64,000 nt of DNA. Origin: Bromus sterilis (lineage: Eukaryota > Streptophyta > Magnoliopsida > Poales > Poaceae). Under the pieces are notes generated by a model, which saw only the letters and a list, made by a program, of their open reading frames with translations, was not told where the DNA came from and searched no databases. Both the position numbers and the translations under genes were made by a program. Positions 34,549-46,300 of this stretch are shown one piece after another; within the stretch, counting starts at the first letter, position 1; each line of letters begins with the position of its first letter. The DNA is taken from positions 72,128,770-72,192,769 of the forward strand of contig OX465595.1 in assembly GCA_950022295.1 (NCBI GenBank). Direction: 5' to 3'.

Positions 34549-34784
34549 GACTTGATATTCATGTCATACATGCCACTTGCTTGATCGATGAGCCGCATGT
34601 TAGTTGGTCCTTGTCCTAATCATTGCTACATGACGCGCTAGTATCATTGCATATCCTGCTACCCTGGCAGAGGCATACATTTGCATCATGATAGTTACAT
34701 TTTCTTTATGTGAGTACCTTTGTAAAGTGTGAAAGATCTCCTATATTCTTGTAAAATATAGAGTGTTTCCCCTAAAGTGAGGAA

Positions 34785-34915
34785 AAGATCCCAAAGAGGA
34801 CAAAATTAAAAGATCCCAAAGAGGACAAATGAGAGAAATAGAAAGAGCCATTGAGGCCACCAAAAAATACAAAAAAGAGAAAAAAGATAAAAATAAAAAT
34901 AAAAAGAGAGAAGGG
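34785..34915 (+). repeat. Purine-rich tract in 3' domain of D
   Basis: GATCCCAAAGAGGACAAA units and an A/G-rich run, equivalent to 18415-18560 in B. Confidence 0.55.
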
Positions 34916-35113
34916 GGCACACTACTATTCCTTTTGAGAGATCCACAATAGTACTTCATCCTCTATCCCTTGTACTCCATAGAGATTATCATACATGCAT
35001 ATAGCTATGTGGGGACCCTTCACACTATAGAACTTGGCTTGTATATTCCAATGATGAGCCTCCTCAAACGAGCTCTAGGTCTTCTTGAGCAAGAAAGTTG
35101 GATGCACCCCCAC

Positions 35114-35209
35114 TGACGAGGGGGTGACCCCACGACTCCTATGGATGAGCCTACCCGGTGTACCCGAAGACAGGAGACCCACAAAGATGTTGCCTGGGCC
35201 CAGCCTTGG
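35114..35209 (+). mobile_element. Start of a second Tat-like LTR (Tat2)
   Basis: TGACGAGGGGGTGACCCCACG matches the Tat1 LTR start at 37466 and 58980. It interrupts the 3' domain of D after CACCCCCAC. It is itself interrupted at 35210 by the Copia element; the remainder lies beyond the window. Confidence 0.8.
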
Positions 35210-36960
35210 TGTTGGGGTTCGCAAAAGAAAACACAAATTTTTCTAACTAGCGTTCCCATAACCCAAGATCTAGCTAGCCGTATTACCGTAACGGAACGGA
35301 GTGCGGAAATAACATACCTCGGGGTGTAGTCCGTTGCGCGGGAAACGTTCCCGCAAACGTGGTTGATGTATCCGATCATGTTTCACAGCCCCCTGGATGT
35401 GTTGAGCACCCGGATGGGTGTAGTGTCACACGTGTAGCACCTCGTAGTACTCGCACACGTACGAGACTCGATGACGACCTCCGTTCTCCGAACCAGCGAA
35501 GGTGACGGAAGCAGACCTCCGGACGGAGCTTCGGCAGCACGACGGCCTCCGATTCTAGCAGAGAAGCCTCGATTCCACTATAGTCTCACACTAGGGAGCC
35601 CACCATGAAAGAGACAATGGAGGGGAGAAGACCGGAGAAAACCGATCTCAATTCGGAGTAAATACTAATTTAATCCGATTTATTGTGTATTTTGGCTTCA
35701 TTAAATATGTGCACCATGGCCCTCTTTATATAGGGGTAGGGGAGGGAGTCAACCCCCTTCCCTTAGCAATGTGGGACTATTCCACATGCTAGGGGGGCGC
35801 CGACCAAGGGGGGAGAGGGGGCGCCACCCTCATGGGCCCTAGGGCCCATGGCGCCTCCCCCCCCCCCACTCCCTTTTTTTTCTTTTTCTTTTTCCCTTTT
35901 ATTTCTTCCCCTAATGGGCCCTTTTCTCCACTAAGGCCCATTGCACATATTAATTAGAAATAAAATGATTTTAATTATTAATTCAATTAATTAATAACTA
36001 AATCATAATATTCCATCTCCCGGTGCTCCGGAACACCTTCCGGTTCACTCCGAACTTGTTCGGTTCAACACGGTACTTCTCCGATGTTGTTTCCTTTATT
36101 CTCTGGTTACTCCGATGGTTCCGAAAAGGTCTCCGATTTCATCGAGCCCTTAACTGTGTTACCCTATGGTCCGAGAACACTCCAGTCATGACCGAGATGA
36201 GGCTACGGTCAATGATCATCAGTGGGACCTGGATGCCCATAATGAACCCTGTGCATTCCGGATATCAAACACCGATTGGACCTCACGCCGTATAGCATTC
36301 CCTTTGTCAAACGATACTGGATTGTTCCGAGATTCGATCAATGACATCCTATGTCTGGTTCAACCTCGTTCTGAACTAATCCTCATTCACTTGTTCCCGT
36401 GATATTCATCCCCGTGACCTAGTCACACGCTGCAGCTTTATGGATGGAATCTCACCGAGTGGGCCTCGAGTATCTCACTGGATTGTAACAATACTCCTCA
36501 ACATATCTCCACGGAATACCCAAGATACAACCGTTATGACCCACATATTTCAGTCAGGTGGTGGGATGTAGGTCAAAGCATCCGGGAAGATAGCAATTAT
36601 GCACGTACTCACGGTCAAAGGAACGGTCTACCACGTTCTGTAATTACAACACTGAACCTTCACAAGATTTGATCATGTTGTAATGCTTAATTTGGGTAAT
36701 GTTCATCACGTCACTTAACCAGTGAGGTGATCGCATAGTCAAGAGACTTAATTGTCCATGATCGCGAAACCACGACCATCATGTTGACCATGAACTAGTT
36801 ATCGATGTAGAGGCTAACTAGGAACTCTGGGGGTTTCTATACCACACCTGCATCATTGTTTCACTGACACAATTCTAGCACAGTATGAAACTGGTTATGA
36901 ACTTTCTTAGATATATTGGAATAATCATATATTATTTGCCTCTAGAGCATATATCCAACA
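35210..36960 (-). repeat. 3' LTR of Copia element
   Basis: 1751 bp. Minus-strand start TGTTGGATATATGCTCTAGAGG at 36960, end CGAACCCCAACA at 35210. Length and termini fit the BARE/Angela family. Confidence 0.85.
35725..35732 (-). promoter_or_regulatory. TATA box of Copia LTR
   Basis: The minus strand reads CCTATATAAAGAGGGCC. It is followed by the predicted leader toward lower coordinates. Confidence 0.7.
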
Positions 36961-36976
36961 GTCTCCCACTTGCACT
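36961..36976 (-). other. Polypurine tract of Copia element
   Basis: The minus strand reads AGTGCAAGTGGGAGAC directly before the LTR start. Confidence 0.75.
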
Positions 36977-37460
36977 AGACTGCTAATAATCTAGCCGCAT
37001 TTTTCCGATCATAATCATCTTATCACATAAGTGTTCATTGATCATGCATGCTAATGGAAGAGGTTTCGTCAACGAACTGCACACTTTCAGATTCGTATGT
37101 TTACTTTGCAACTGGTACAGGTCAAAAGCTCTTTTGACATACCACTCATTATCATATAATGGTTGGATATCAGTTTCGCGGGAGAGTGAGACTATTATTT
37201 CACAGTATCCTCCAATGATCTCTTGGTTCGGTCTTTAGAAGACTCATCCATAGTCATATATACTGGGAAATACATTCAACCAGAAGTCCAATACTTCTAA
37301 CGCTAAACTTTTATCCATACGTCTACATTTTTTAAGTAGTATTATGTTTGTAGTGCCGTGAATTTTTCTCACATTTCTTTCATGTCTTTGGTGATGTCTC
37401 TAATTCCATATAGACCCATAATATGGCTTGCAATATTAATCTTTCATTACATTCAAGTCT
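36977..37460 (-). other. Copia internal region, 3' end
   Basis: Non-coding AT-rich sequence between polypurine tract and the Tat1 insertion site. No ORF is supported. Confidence 0.6.
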
Positions 37461-37465
37461 ATTAT

Positions 37466-37658
37466 TGACGAGGGGGTGACCCCACGACTCCTACGGATGA
37501 GCCTACCTGGTGTCCATGAAGGCAGAAGGCCCATGAAGATACAGCCTCGGCCCACTAGTTGGCACCTACGTAGGAGTCCGCGACTCACAAGGAAGGTGCG
37601 AAGACCTGCCGTATGGAGCAAACTAGGGTTAGGAAAGCTTACCTGTAATCGTAGATGA
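37466..37658 (+). repeat. 5' LTR of Tat1, first part
   Basis: TGACGAGGGGGTGACCCC start. It is interrupted after GTAGATGA by Tekay1 and resumes at 51832. Confidence 0.9.
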
Positions 37659-39777
37659 TGTCAAAACCCTCTGTTAGGTAATGTGCTAGGGTTAGCAAGT
37701 CTCTTTGCATCATGTTAAAATTTCAAAAGAAATCTTTGAAATCAAAATCAAAAGAAAAATGGGAGAAGGAACCCCCCCAGATGAATTAATTCAAAAGGCC
37801 AGATAAAAATATTCTCCAAAAATTCATGTTAGATTTTTGAAAAGTCTTATAAATGAGTGTGATCACATATCAAGTGATGTGGGACCCACCCCATGCTCAT
37901 GGATTTTTCAAATATTCAAACAGTGCCTTGGGATTAATTAAAAACCCCTATTTGAGTTAAGATTCAAATTATTTGAATTTTAAAAATGTTGAAACTTTAT
38001 AAGTGGCTGGTCTATATTATTATGAGGCCATATACAATTTTTCAGCATTTAATAAAATGCCTAGCTATTTATTTAGGACAGCAAAACAAAAAGGCAGAAA
38101 AGAAAAACAGAAAAAGAAACAGAAAAGGGAAAAGGGAAACTCACCTGGCTTCCAGCCCGACTAGCTCCCCACAGCCCACCTGGCCGGCCCAGCCCACCGA
38201 AGTCCCCTGTCGTCTTCCTTCCCGCGCGCCCAAGCAGCTCGGTGGCGAGGCGCCGACGCCGTGGACGCCACCGCGACGCCTGAAGGGTTCCAGGCCTCCC
38301 CAGCTCACCAAAGAGCGCCAAGGAGACATCCGCATCGCCCTCTCTCATTTTCCCCCATCGCCGCCTCCTCTCGAGCTCTGTACGTGATTCCCCCTTCTTC
38401 CCCAAGAGCAGCCGCCGCTCACCGTCGCAAGAACCCGTGGCCAACGCCGGAGAAGAGCCAGAAGACCGTGTCCCCCTCGCGCTACGTCGTCGTCCACACC
38501 AAGAGCTCGAAGATGGTGACCTAGGAGCCACTGTAGCCGCCGCAATCGAAGCTTTCTTCTCGCCGGAGCCGCCGCGCGTCATCTTCAATTCCGTCCACTG
38601 TGGAGCTCCTCCGACCACTCCACCACCTCAGTTCGACTCACGGTGAGCTTCTGGTTCACCCTAACTATCACACAGGTCAACCCTCGCACCCTAGCATCTT
38701 TTGCCATGGAAGCCGGAGCTTCTCGCCGCCGGGATGTTCCTCGCCGTGCAACCATGAAGCTTTTGAGCTCGAGCGCATGTCCATCGTCTTCGCCTTGCTC
38801 CTCTGCGTCGTTTGCGTGCATCACCGGCTCAAGTGGAGCACTGCAGCAAGCTTTGCCTCGAGCCCAAGCCACGGCCGCCGTTAGGGCTTGACGCCGGCGA
38901 CGCTCCGGTGAGTTCCAGCCCCCCTGGCTGGCTCCATTCGACGCGGCGTCCTCCCAGCAGCCGTTTGGTGCCTCTGGCGTGCCAAGCGCACGTCCAGAGC
39001 GCGACCCCATATAGCGCCGCCGCGTACAGGACCGCCGGCGGCTAGCCGCCGGCCTGTCAGGCTGACCCCGGACTAATCACCCCCCCCTAATGACCCCCAC
39101 AGCCTATGACATGTGGGCCCAGCCCCCTGGTTAACCTGGGTTAAGTTTAAAATGTTTTAAATCGACTTAATTAACAAAGTGACACTTACAGGTGGGACCC
39201 CCTTGTCAGTGGCCCCCTGACGCCAGCATGAGGTCATGCTGACGCAGTAAATGAATTTCCAGAAATTAGGAATGATTAAAAGAAATTCCAGAAAATCCAG
39301 AAAATAGCCCAAACTTTGGAAATTCATAGAAAATTCATATTAACTCCAAATTGGACAAATAATATATGAAAAATGATCAGGAGAAAATAAGCTATCCAAA
39401 AATCCAACTTTCAACTTTTTTTGAGTTGAATTTAAATTGGGATCAGTAGCATTTGCTATTTGATTTAAATGGAATTAAATCAAATTCAATTCAAAAGTTT
39501 TTGCAACTTGAACCATGGCAACATGCAACATTTCAACCACACATCAGAGGCATATCATACACATTCCAAAATGATTCAAATTGATCAAACAATGTCACAT
39601 GTAACTTGGCTAAGTTTGAATTCAAATTGGAGTTTGAATTTGCAATTCAATTTGCAATATACTCCAATTAAATGGAATTGCTTCACACATCAAAGAATAT
39701 ACATCAAGTTTCAACCTTCCATCATGTGATTGTGCATTGTATTTACTTTGCTACCTTGTTTGTTGTTTGTCGAGTAG

Positions 39778-39843
39778 AGGTGGAACCGGAGCAGGAGGCT
39801 GCCCCCTTCGTTGAAGACCCCGAACCCGAACCTCGTCAGCAAG
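39778..39843 (+). other. Acidic exon 1 in 5' LTR of Tekay1 (predicted)
   Basis: It is preceded by the pyrimidine-rich TTGTTTGTTGTTTGTCGAGTAG acceptor region and followed by CAAG|GCAAGC, a plausible GC-type donor. Read from GTG it encodes EPEQEAAPFVEDPEPEPRQQ. It continues in phase into 40992. Both LTR copies keep it. Confidence 0.45.
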
Positions 39844-40991
39844 GCAAGCAAACCCCCATTGATCATGTCGATAAAATCCCACTTCCCTCTCATGTCTCGC
39901 TTATGCATTGTATAGGATGATTACCATGCTACGTTTCTACCGCATAGATGAACCCATTCCTTTGCATGACTTATCATTTTGTCACAGTAGTAAGCAAACC
40001 ACAATCCTAGCAAATGTAGGAGTTGATTGATATCATGTGGCCCCTACAAATGTTATTGCTTATTGCATGCTTAGAGTGATACCATGATGATACTGTTATG
40101 TGAGTCGGGATGGTAGTGATCATGATGATGATGGTAGAAAAGTGTTGGTGAATCTACCCTAATACAAGGTGAACGATGAGAGGCTGTGTAGGAGTACACG
40201 GTGGGTTGTCTCGTTGAACACCACCCTAAGTCCGAGTTCTTGTGTGGTGATCCAAGATGAAGAGTACAACCACACATTGGGCTCACTGACCCCTCTCAGC
40301 TTACTAACTCATCCCTTTCGATGTCCAGATGTCGCAATAGTTCGGAGTTCTGGTAGGCTTGTGGCCTGGATGCTAAGTGAGAGAACGGCTCACCCGAGAC
40401 CGGCTTATGCACCACGCACACATCACTTGGGTCCACTTCGGTAAACCGGCCGGGTTCACGATAGTGGTAGCCAACCCAAGTAGGCGGCTTTCTCGGACTA
40501 GATCGGCTATGAGGTAACAGTTGTGGTGAGCATCCTCGCTGGCACCCCTTGAATGGTGTCCAGATCAAAGGCGGTAAATGATGATCATGTGTGTGTAGTG
40601 GTACACCCCTGCAGGGTTAACAAAACTATTCGAATAGCCGCGTCCGCGGTTATGGACTGCTTGGAAAGCTTAGCTTGATTATTAGACAACTTGAACTGGA
40701 TACTTCTAAAACACACCAAGATAAGTGTGAGTGCTATGGCGTGCTTTCTCGTGGGGAAGTCGAGGAAGGCACCATAGTGGTGTAATTGGTTGGAGAAAGT
40801 AGTGGACTCGTGTACGCTTCTTACCTCAAAGTCTGGTACTCGTAGTTCAGGATTAGCCAAATCAAAGCTGGCACTTCTGCAAGTGAAACCCACCTCCCTT
40901 TACCTTGATACATATGCATGAGTAGTATAGCTCCTATGTAAGTCTTGCTGAGTACGACTTTGCACTCACGTTTGCTTAATCTATGTTTTAG

Positions 40992-41041
40992 ATGAACCCA
41001 CTGACCCCGAAGGTGGCTTCTTCATCGAGCTGGACGACTGA
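40992..41041 (+). other. Acidic exon 2 in 5' LTR of Tekay1 (predicted)
   Basis: It follows TTTGCTTAATCTATGTTTTAG, a good acceptor. It encodes DEPTDPEGGFFIELDD then TGA when joined in phase to 39778-39843. In the 3' LTR the counterpart is 51047-51096 with a single residue change. Confidence 0.45.
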
Positions 41042-41775
41042 ATATCAAGCTAGTCTAGTCCCAGTCAGACGACTGGTTCCCTCGTGGAGGGCGTGTGTTT
41101 AAATAAGGCTTCTTAATCCATTTGTTAAACTTGTCTGTACTCAGACATACTTTTCTTCCGCTTGTCTGTTGTAATGTTGGATCACATGCTTGTGATCTCT
41201 GTGTGCACTCTATAAGAGTTATCAATAAAAATGTATACTTTGTAGAGAATTGCAATGATACCTACTGTTCATACAAGGCATGTGTGCTGCGTGTATGTTT
41301 ATAACATGCATGTCTTTGTATGGGTTTTCGAGACCTTAGTTGTGATCTGGCTGGCGGTCTTTCATACACCAAGTGGCCCTTAGATGTGCGCAGCTTGGGG
41401 CATCGCGATGCCATTGTTCGAGACTCTGTCTCGTGCACACTTTGTGGTATGATCGAGCCCGCCCTAGACCCCGACTAAGTGATCGGGCTGGAGTAAGTCT
41501 ATGTAAGAGTTATGAGATAGTCGATAGTATGGTTGAGGCGACTTGTCTTTGAATATGGGAGTTCATCACCCATATCATTAGACTTGTGTGCGGACGATGA
41601 GTAACCATCTCAGTTGATCATCCGTCCTGGATGGGATACCCCTCACGTACGATGCTTTCCGAGAACGTTCTGTGCTTGGCCTTGTCTGCTTAGACAAGTG
41701 GGTACGGTTCTCGGCTCTCCATATGACTATGTCTTAGCTGGACTTGCATACGCTAACCCCGGGTCCCGACAAACT

Positions 41776-41787
41776 TGGTATCAGAGC
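41776..41787 (+). other. Primer binding site of Tekay1 (initiator Met)
   Basis: TGGTATCAGAGC, the standard initiator-tRNA-Met complement, 4 nt after the LTR. Confidence 0.95.
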
Positions 41788-42067
41788 AGGACTGACTGTA
41801 GGACTAGCAGCCTTGGCCGAAGTCAAGTCTAGCCTTCTATAGTTATATAGTTACTCTGGGTATATAAGGGAACAACGTAAGGCTTCTTTTTTCTCCTTAC
41901 CCCCTTCGTTCTGAGTTCTGAGTCACCCTCATCTTATTCTACGGGAAGATAGGACTAGGATCTCCTCTGTCTGATTAGAACATCTCGTTGTTTGCTTCCT
42001 TGTAGCCGTAGGAAAGTTGTGATCGGTTTGTTAGAGTGGTTATGCTTCCTGATTTCTTACATCGTAT

Positions 42068-42193
42068 GTAAGTGATGTTTCCATGTTGTAAGAAATTGTC
42101 TTTTTCTTGCAATTACAGCCGTTATGCTGTCTGAGTCATTCCAGGTTTATCTCATAATCTGATGCATTTGCAAACTCCTTCTTTCTGTTTCAG
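42068..42193 (+). other. Predicted leader intron of Tekay1
   Basis: Donor GTAAGT at 42068 and acceptor TTTCTGTTTCAG ending at 42193, directly before the ATG of the extra ORF. The length would be 126 nt. A second acceptor-like CTTTCACCTTCAAG ends at 43305, directly before the gag ATG. Splicing is inferred from motifs only. Confidence 0.45.
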
Positions 42194-42973
42194 ATGGCAA
42201 ATCTTCCCCCTCGGCAGATTGTTCGTCTGACCAGGTGCCTCGGTGTGCGTGGCCATCCTGCCACGTTGATCGAGATGATTTCCTATGTGGGATATCGGTG
42301 GTATCCTGAGTACACCGTCGAGGAGCAGTTCCATGACTTCAACCAGACCCAGTTCCACTGCATTGTCAGGATCTACCCGCACCACGTTGGAGTCACTCAG
42401 CCTATCCACTTTGTACATGGCATTGGCATTACCGAGAACATGGCTGTGCAGGATGCTGCATACTCATGTATTACCCTGCTGAGAGAGGAGCACACTATGC
42501 TGAGAGAGACCTCTTTCCTCTATATCCCTGCTGCACTTCCAGGAGAAGAGGGGTATTACACCGGACTCTACTCAGATCACTCTGCAGAAGATCCAGTACT
42601 TCAGATGACTGCTAGGTTTGCTAGTGATCGAGATCGTGATGCACGCGCTCTCCGTTTGGAGCTTCACGCCACCCGTGTTCGTCTGTATCGAGCACTGACA
42701 CTATTGGCACCCTTCGTGAGTGTTGGATCAGTTGAGTATGATGCTATCTACCCAGTGAGGACTCAGATGCCTTCTCGAGTTGCTTGGCCCGATATTGGAG
42801 GCATTTTCCCACCCCGTGGTCCTTTGCTTCCACCCTACGCTGGACCTAGGCCCCATCCTTGCCCAAATGGATATCAAGGTCCACAGGCCTCCGTGTTTTC
42901 CGATGGTCACCTTCAGCTACCGGGATACGCGGGTAACTTTTACGAGGACTACTATGGAGATGGAGATGAGTGA
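42194..42973 (+). CDS. Extra ORF upstream of gag, dsRBD-like N-terminus
   Basis: ATG at 42194, 259 residues, no internal stop. Residues about 23-100 have the order helix (LIEMISYVGY..PEY), strands (FHCIVRIYP, then HFVHGIGIT) and helix (MAVQDAAYSCITLLREE), which resembles a double-stranded-RNA-binding fold. The lysine cluster that normally contacts RNA before the second helix is replaced by ENMAV, so RNA binding is uncertain. Residues 145-175 are charged and helical. The C-terminus is Pro/Gly/Tyr-rich and ends in acidic EDYYGDGDE. It lies between the leader and gag, 332 bp before the gag ATG. Extra ORFs are known in plant LTR elements; the role here is unknown. Its frame is intact although gag-pol has three stops. 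Confidence 0.7.
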   Translation: MANLPPRQIVRLTRCLGVRGHPATLIEMISYVGYRWYPEYTVEEQFHDFNQTQFHCIVRIYPHHVGVTQPIHFVHGIGITENMAVQDAAYSCITLLREEHTMLRETSFLYIPAALPGEEGYYTGLYSDHSAEDPVLQMTARFASDRDRDARALRLELHATRVRLYRALTLLAPFVSVGSVEYDAIYPVRTQMPSRVAWPDIGGIFPPRGPLLPPYAGPRPHPCPNGYQGPQASVFSDGHLQLPGYAGNFYEDYYGDGDE

Positions 42974-43305
42974 GACCGCTTGTGGTCTTACTTAGTGAGG
43001 ATGTAGTAGTATCTTAGTATATTGTACGCAAGGTGTCTAAGTTCCAGAGGCTTAGATAAATAATGTATAGGAAGTCAGAGTGCCTCTGAAGGATGTATCA
43101 TCTTCATCACGTTTGTATTAGCTTGGTGCTTGTACTAAAACGATGTATGGTTTGTATGACAGCTTGTGAATATATGGCTTGTATGCTTTTATCACCATGT
43201 TGTCAAGATGATTACTTCCTTTGCTCTGTAATCCTTCCAGTACTTCAATACCTTGTTTGGATTCTTCCAACCAACTCTGTTTGACTTTGGTCTTTCACCT
43301 TCAAG
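42974..43305 (+). other. Spacer between extra ORF and gag
   Basis: It has no ORF. The last 40 bp are pyrimidine-rich and end in AG at the gag ATG, so this spacer may act as an intron end. Confidence 0.5.
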
Positions 43306-46300
43306 ATGTCTCAAGGAACCCGTGGCCAGCTTGGTCGTAACCAGGGTCGTGGGAATGACCAGGAGGAAGGCAACCTTCCACCCCCACCCACGATGGCTCA
43401 GGTTCTGATGGAGGTTGAGAGGAACCGCCGAGACTCTCACCATCTGCTGGAAGTCATTGCCCACAACACCACTCAGCAGCGCAACGAGTTGGTGTCCCTG
43501 AACGACTTCATCCGGCTTCATCCCCCGGTTTTCAGTTACTCCACCGAGCCCCTTGACGCCGATGACTGGCTTCGCAACATCGAGAGGAAGCTCCAAGCAG
43601 GCCGTGTTGCAAATGGCGACAAGGTCAGCGATGCCACCTATCATCTTGAAGGTGCAGCTAGCTCTTGGTGGGAGAACTTCCTGAACATGCGTCCCGTTGG
43701 ACCGCCTGCATCTTGGGATGAATTATGCACTTCTTTCCGTGAGCACCACATTCCCAAGGGTCTTATGGACCGCAAGCGTGAGGAGTTCTGCAACCTCACC
43801 CAAGGCAGAAGGACTGTTGACGAGTTTAGTCGTGAGTTCAACCGACTTGCTCGTTATGCTACTGAAGAAGTCTCCACCGACGCAAAGAAGCAAGAGAGGT
43901 CCCGTCGTGGACTCAATTCTGGACTCCGTCGTGAGCTCAACCTACATGACTTTGCCACATTCCAGGTCCTTGTCAACAAGGCCATTAAGGCAGAGGACAT
44001 GAACACCCCCAACGACTTCCGCAAACACCCTAGAGACGATGGTTCATCCAGTTCCGGCTCTCAGAAGCGCAAGATCTGGATCCCAAATAGTATGTTCCGC
44101 CAGAACAACCCACCGAGGCCATCCTATGTGGCGCCTCGTCCACCAACTCAGTTCCACCCAGCTCCACCAAACAACCCAGCTCCCCGCACTGTCTTTGGAG
44201 CCTGTTACAAGTGTGGTCAGGCAGGCCACTACTCTCGTGATTGTCCCCAGAACCAGCTACAGAATCAGAATGCTCCACCCCGTGCCGGAGGCAACAACAA
44301 TGGTCGTGGAAAGCCACCCCAGAAGTTCTACACCGCCAAACCCGCTCCTCCCGCCACTCGTGGACGTGTGAACCAGATTTCCGCCGAAGAGACTGACGAC
44401 ACTACTGACGTCATTCTTGGTACGCTCCCAGTCAATTATGTTCCTACTTCCGTTCTTTTCGACCCAGGAGCATCTCATTCATTCATGTCGGAAAGTTATG
44501 CACTTCGTCATGAGTTATCTTTTGTTGAATTATCCACCCCCATGATTATTCAAACTCCAGGGTCAAGATGGCAAACTAATATAGTAAGCCATGGTAATCA
44601 AATTACAATGGAGGGTTTAGTATTCCTTGCTTCACTCATAGCCCTCAAATCTTCAGATATTGATGTCATCGTTGGCATGGATTGGCTATCAAGACAGAAT
44701 GCCTACCTGGATTGCAAAGGAAAATCCGTGAAACTCACCCACCCTTCAGGAAAGACCGTCAACTATACCTCACCCAGAACAAGAACCCAAGTGCATTCCT
44801 TCAATGTACTTCCCCTTCCCGAACTTGAAGATATTCCGGTGGTTCGTGACTTCCCGGATGTCTTTCCTGAAGAGTTGTCGGGCATGCCACCCGACAGATG
44901 TGTAGAGTTTATAGTGGATCTTGTACCAGGAACCGCACCAATTTCTAGACGCCCATAAAAAATGGCCCCACGTGAGTTAGCTGAGCTTAAAACCCAACTG
45001 GAAGCTTTGTTGGAAAAAGGCTTCATCCGCCCTAGCTCATCGCCATGGGGTTGCCCCGTTCTGTTCGTAACGAAGAAAGATGGAACAGAAATGATGTGCG
45101 TAGACTATCGCCCGCTAAATTTAGCAACGATAAAGAACAAGTACCCATTGCCCAGGATCAATGATCTTTATGATCAACTTGCAGGATCCTCTGTCTTCTC
45201 CAAGATGGATTTGAGATTAGGCTATCATCAAATCAAAATCTGAAACGAGGACATTCACAAAACGGCTTTTACTACTCGTTATGGTCTTTACGAGTACACC
45301 GTCATGTCCTTTGGTTTAACCAATGCCCCCGCCACTTTCTCACGCATGATGAATTCGATCTTCACGGAGTACTTAGATAAATTTGTTGTGGTTTATCTCG
45401 ATGATATTCTCATCTACTCGAAGAACGAAGAAGAACATGCCGAACACCTAAGGCTGGTATTGATGAAACTTAGAGAGCATCGCCTGTATGCTAAATTCTC
45501 CAAGTGTGAATTTTGGCTACCAGAAGTGACCTACTTAGGCCACGTGATTTCTGCAAAAGGCATTGCTGTGAATCCCGAGAGAGTTCAGGCCATCCTTGAC
45601 TGGACTCCACCTGAATCGGTTAAGCAAGTTAGGAGTTTTCTTGGCCTAGCCAGCTACTGCCGTCGCTTCGTCGAGAACTTTTCTAAAGTTGCAAAGCCTC
45701 TAACTGAACTCCTCAAGAAAGATAAGAAATTCCTATGGACTCCCAAGTGCGAGGAAATCTTTCAAGAGCTAAAAAGAAGGTTGACTTCTGCACCCGTACT
45801 TGCACCTCCAGACACTAAAAAGGATTTCGAGATCTATTGTGACGCATCACGGCAAGGGTTAGGATGCATACTTCTGCAAGATCGACATGTGGTAGCTTAT
45901 GCTTCACGCCAGTTGCGGCCACATGAAGAGAACTATCCTACCCATGACTTTGAACTCGCTGCCGTAGTTCATGCCCTAACAACTTGGCGACATTACCTCC
46001 TTGGTAATCGTTGTGAGATCTATTTCGACCACCAAAGCCTCAAATACATTTTCACCCAGCCAGATCTTAATCTCAGGCAAAGACGCTGGATTGAGTTGAT
46101 AAAAGATTACGACGTAGGAATTTCTTACACCCCAGGCAAAGCCAATGTCATGGCTGATGCGCTAAGTCGTAAGTCGTATTGTAACAACCTCATGTTGCAA
46201 CAGTATCAACCACTTATTCATGAGGACTTTCGCAAGCTCAATCTTGAGATTGTTCCTCATGGCTATCTTTCTACCTTGGTGGCGAAACCAACTCTTTAGG

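Larger units (their letters stand above)
29386..35113 (+). mobile_element. Element D: Athila-like gag-protease element
   Basis: 5' LTR 29386-31022, degenerate primer site, gag-protease 31128-32832, conserved 3' domain to 35113. Its right part is cut by the Tat-like LTR at 35114 and would resume beyond the window. It shares LTR type and 3' domain with B and C. Reverse transcriptase and integrase are absent between protease and 3' domain. Confidence 0.85.
37659..41771 (+). repeat. 5' LTR of Tekay1
   Basis: 4113 bp ending GGGTCCCGACA. It contains AT-rich U3, a GC-rich block (38140-39060), and two exon-like acidic segments (39778-39843, 40992-41041). Visible indels against the 3' LTR include a ~9-nt change at the very start (AAACCCTCT), an extra segment near 38865-38885, and an extra ~23 nt near 39482-39505. 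Confidence 0.93.

Noticed and set aside
38073..39045. Frames of 60-181 codons in the Tekay1 LTR GC-rich block, repeated at 48175-49076
   Set aside because: Overlapping frames on both strands, no conserved domain, and composition explains them. They may include untranslated or first-exon sequence of the LTR transcript but not a supported protein.
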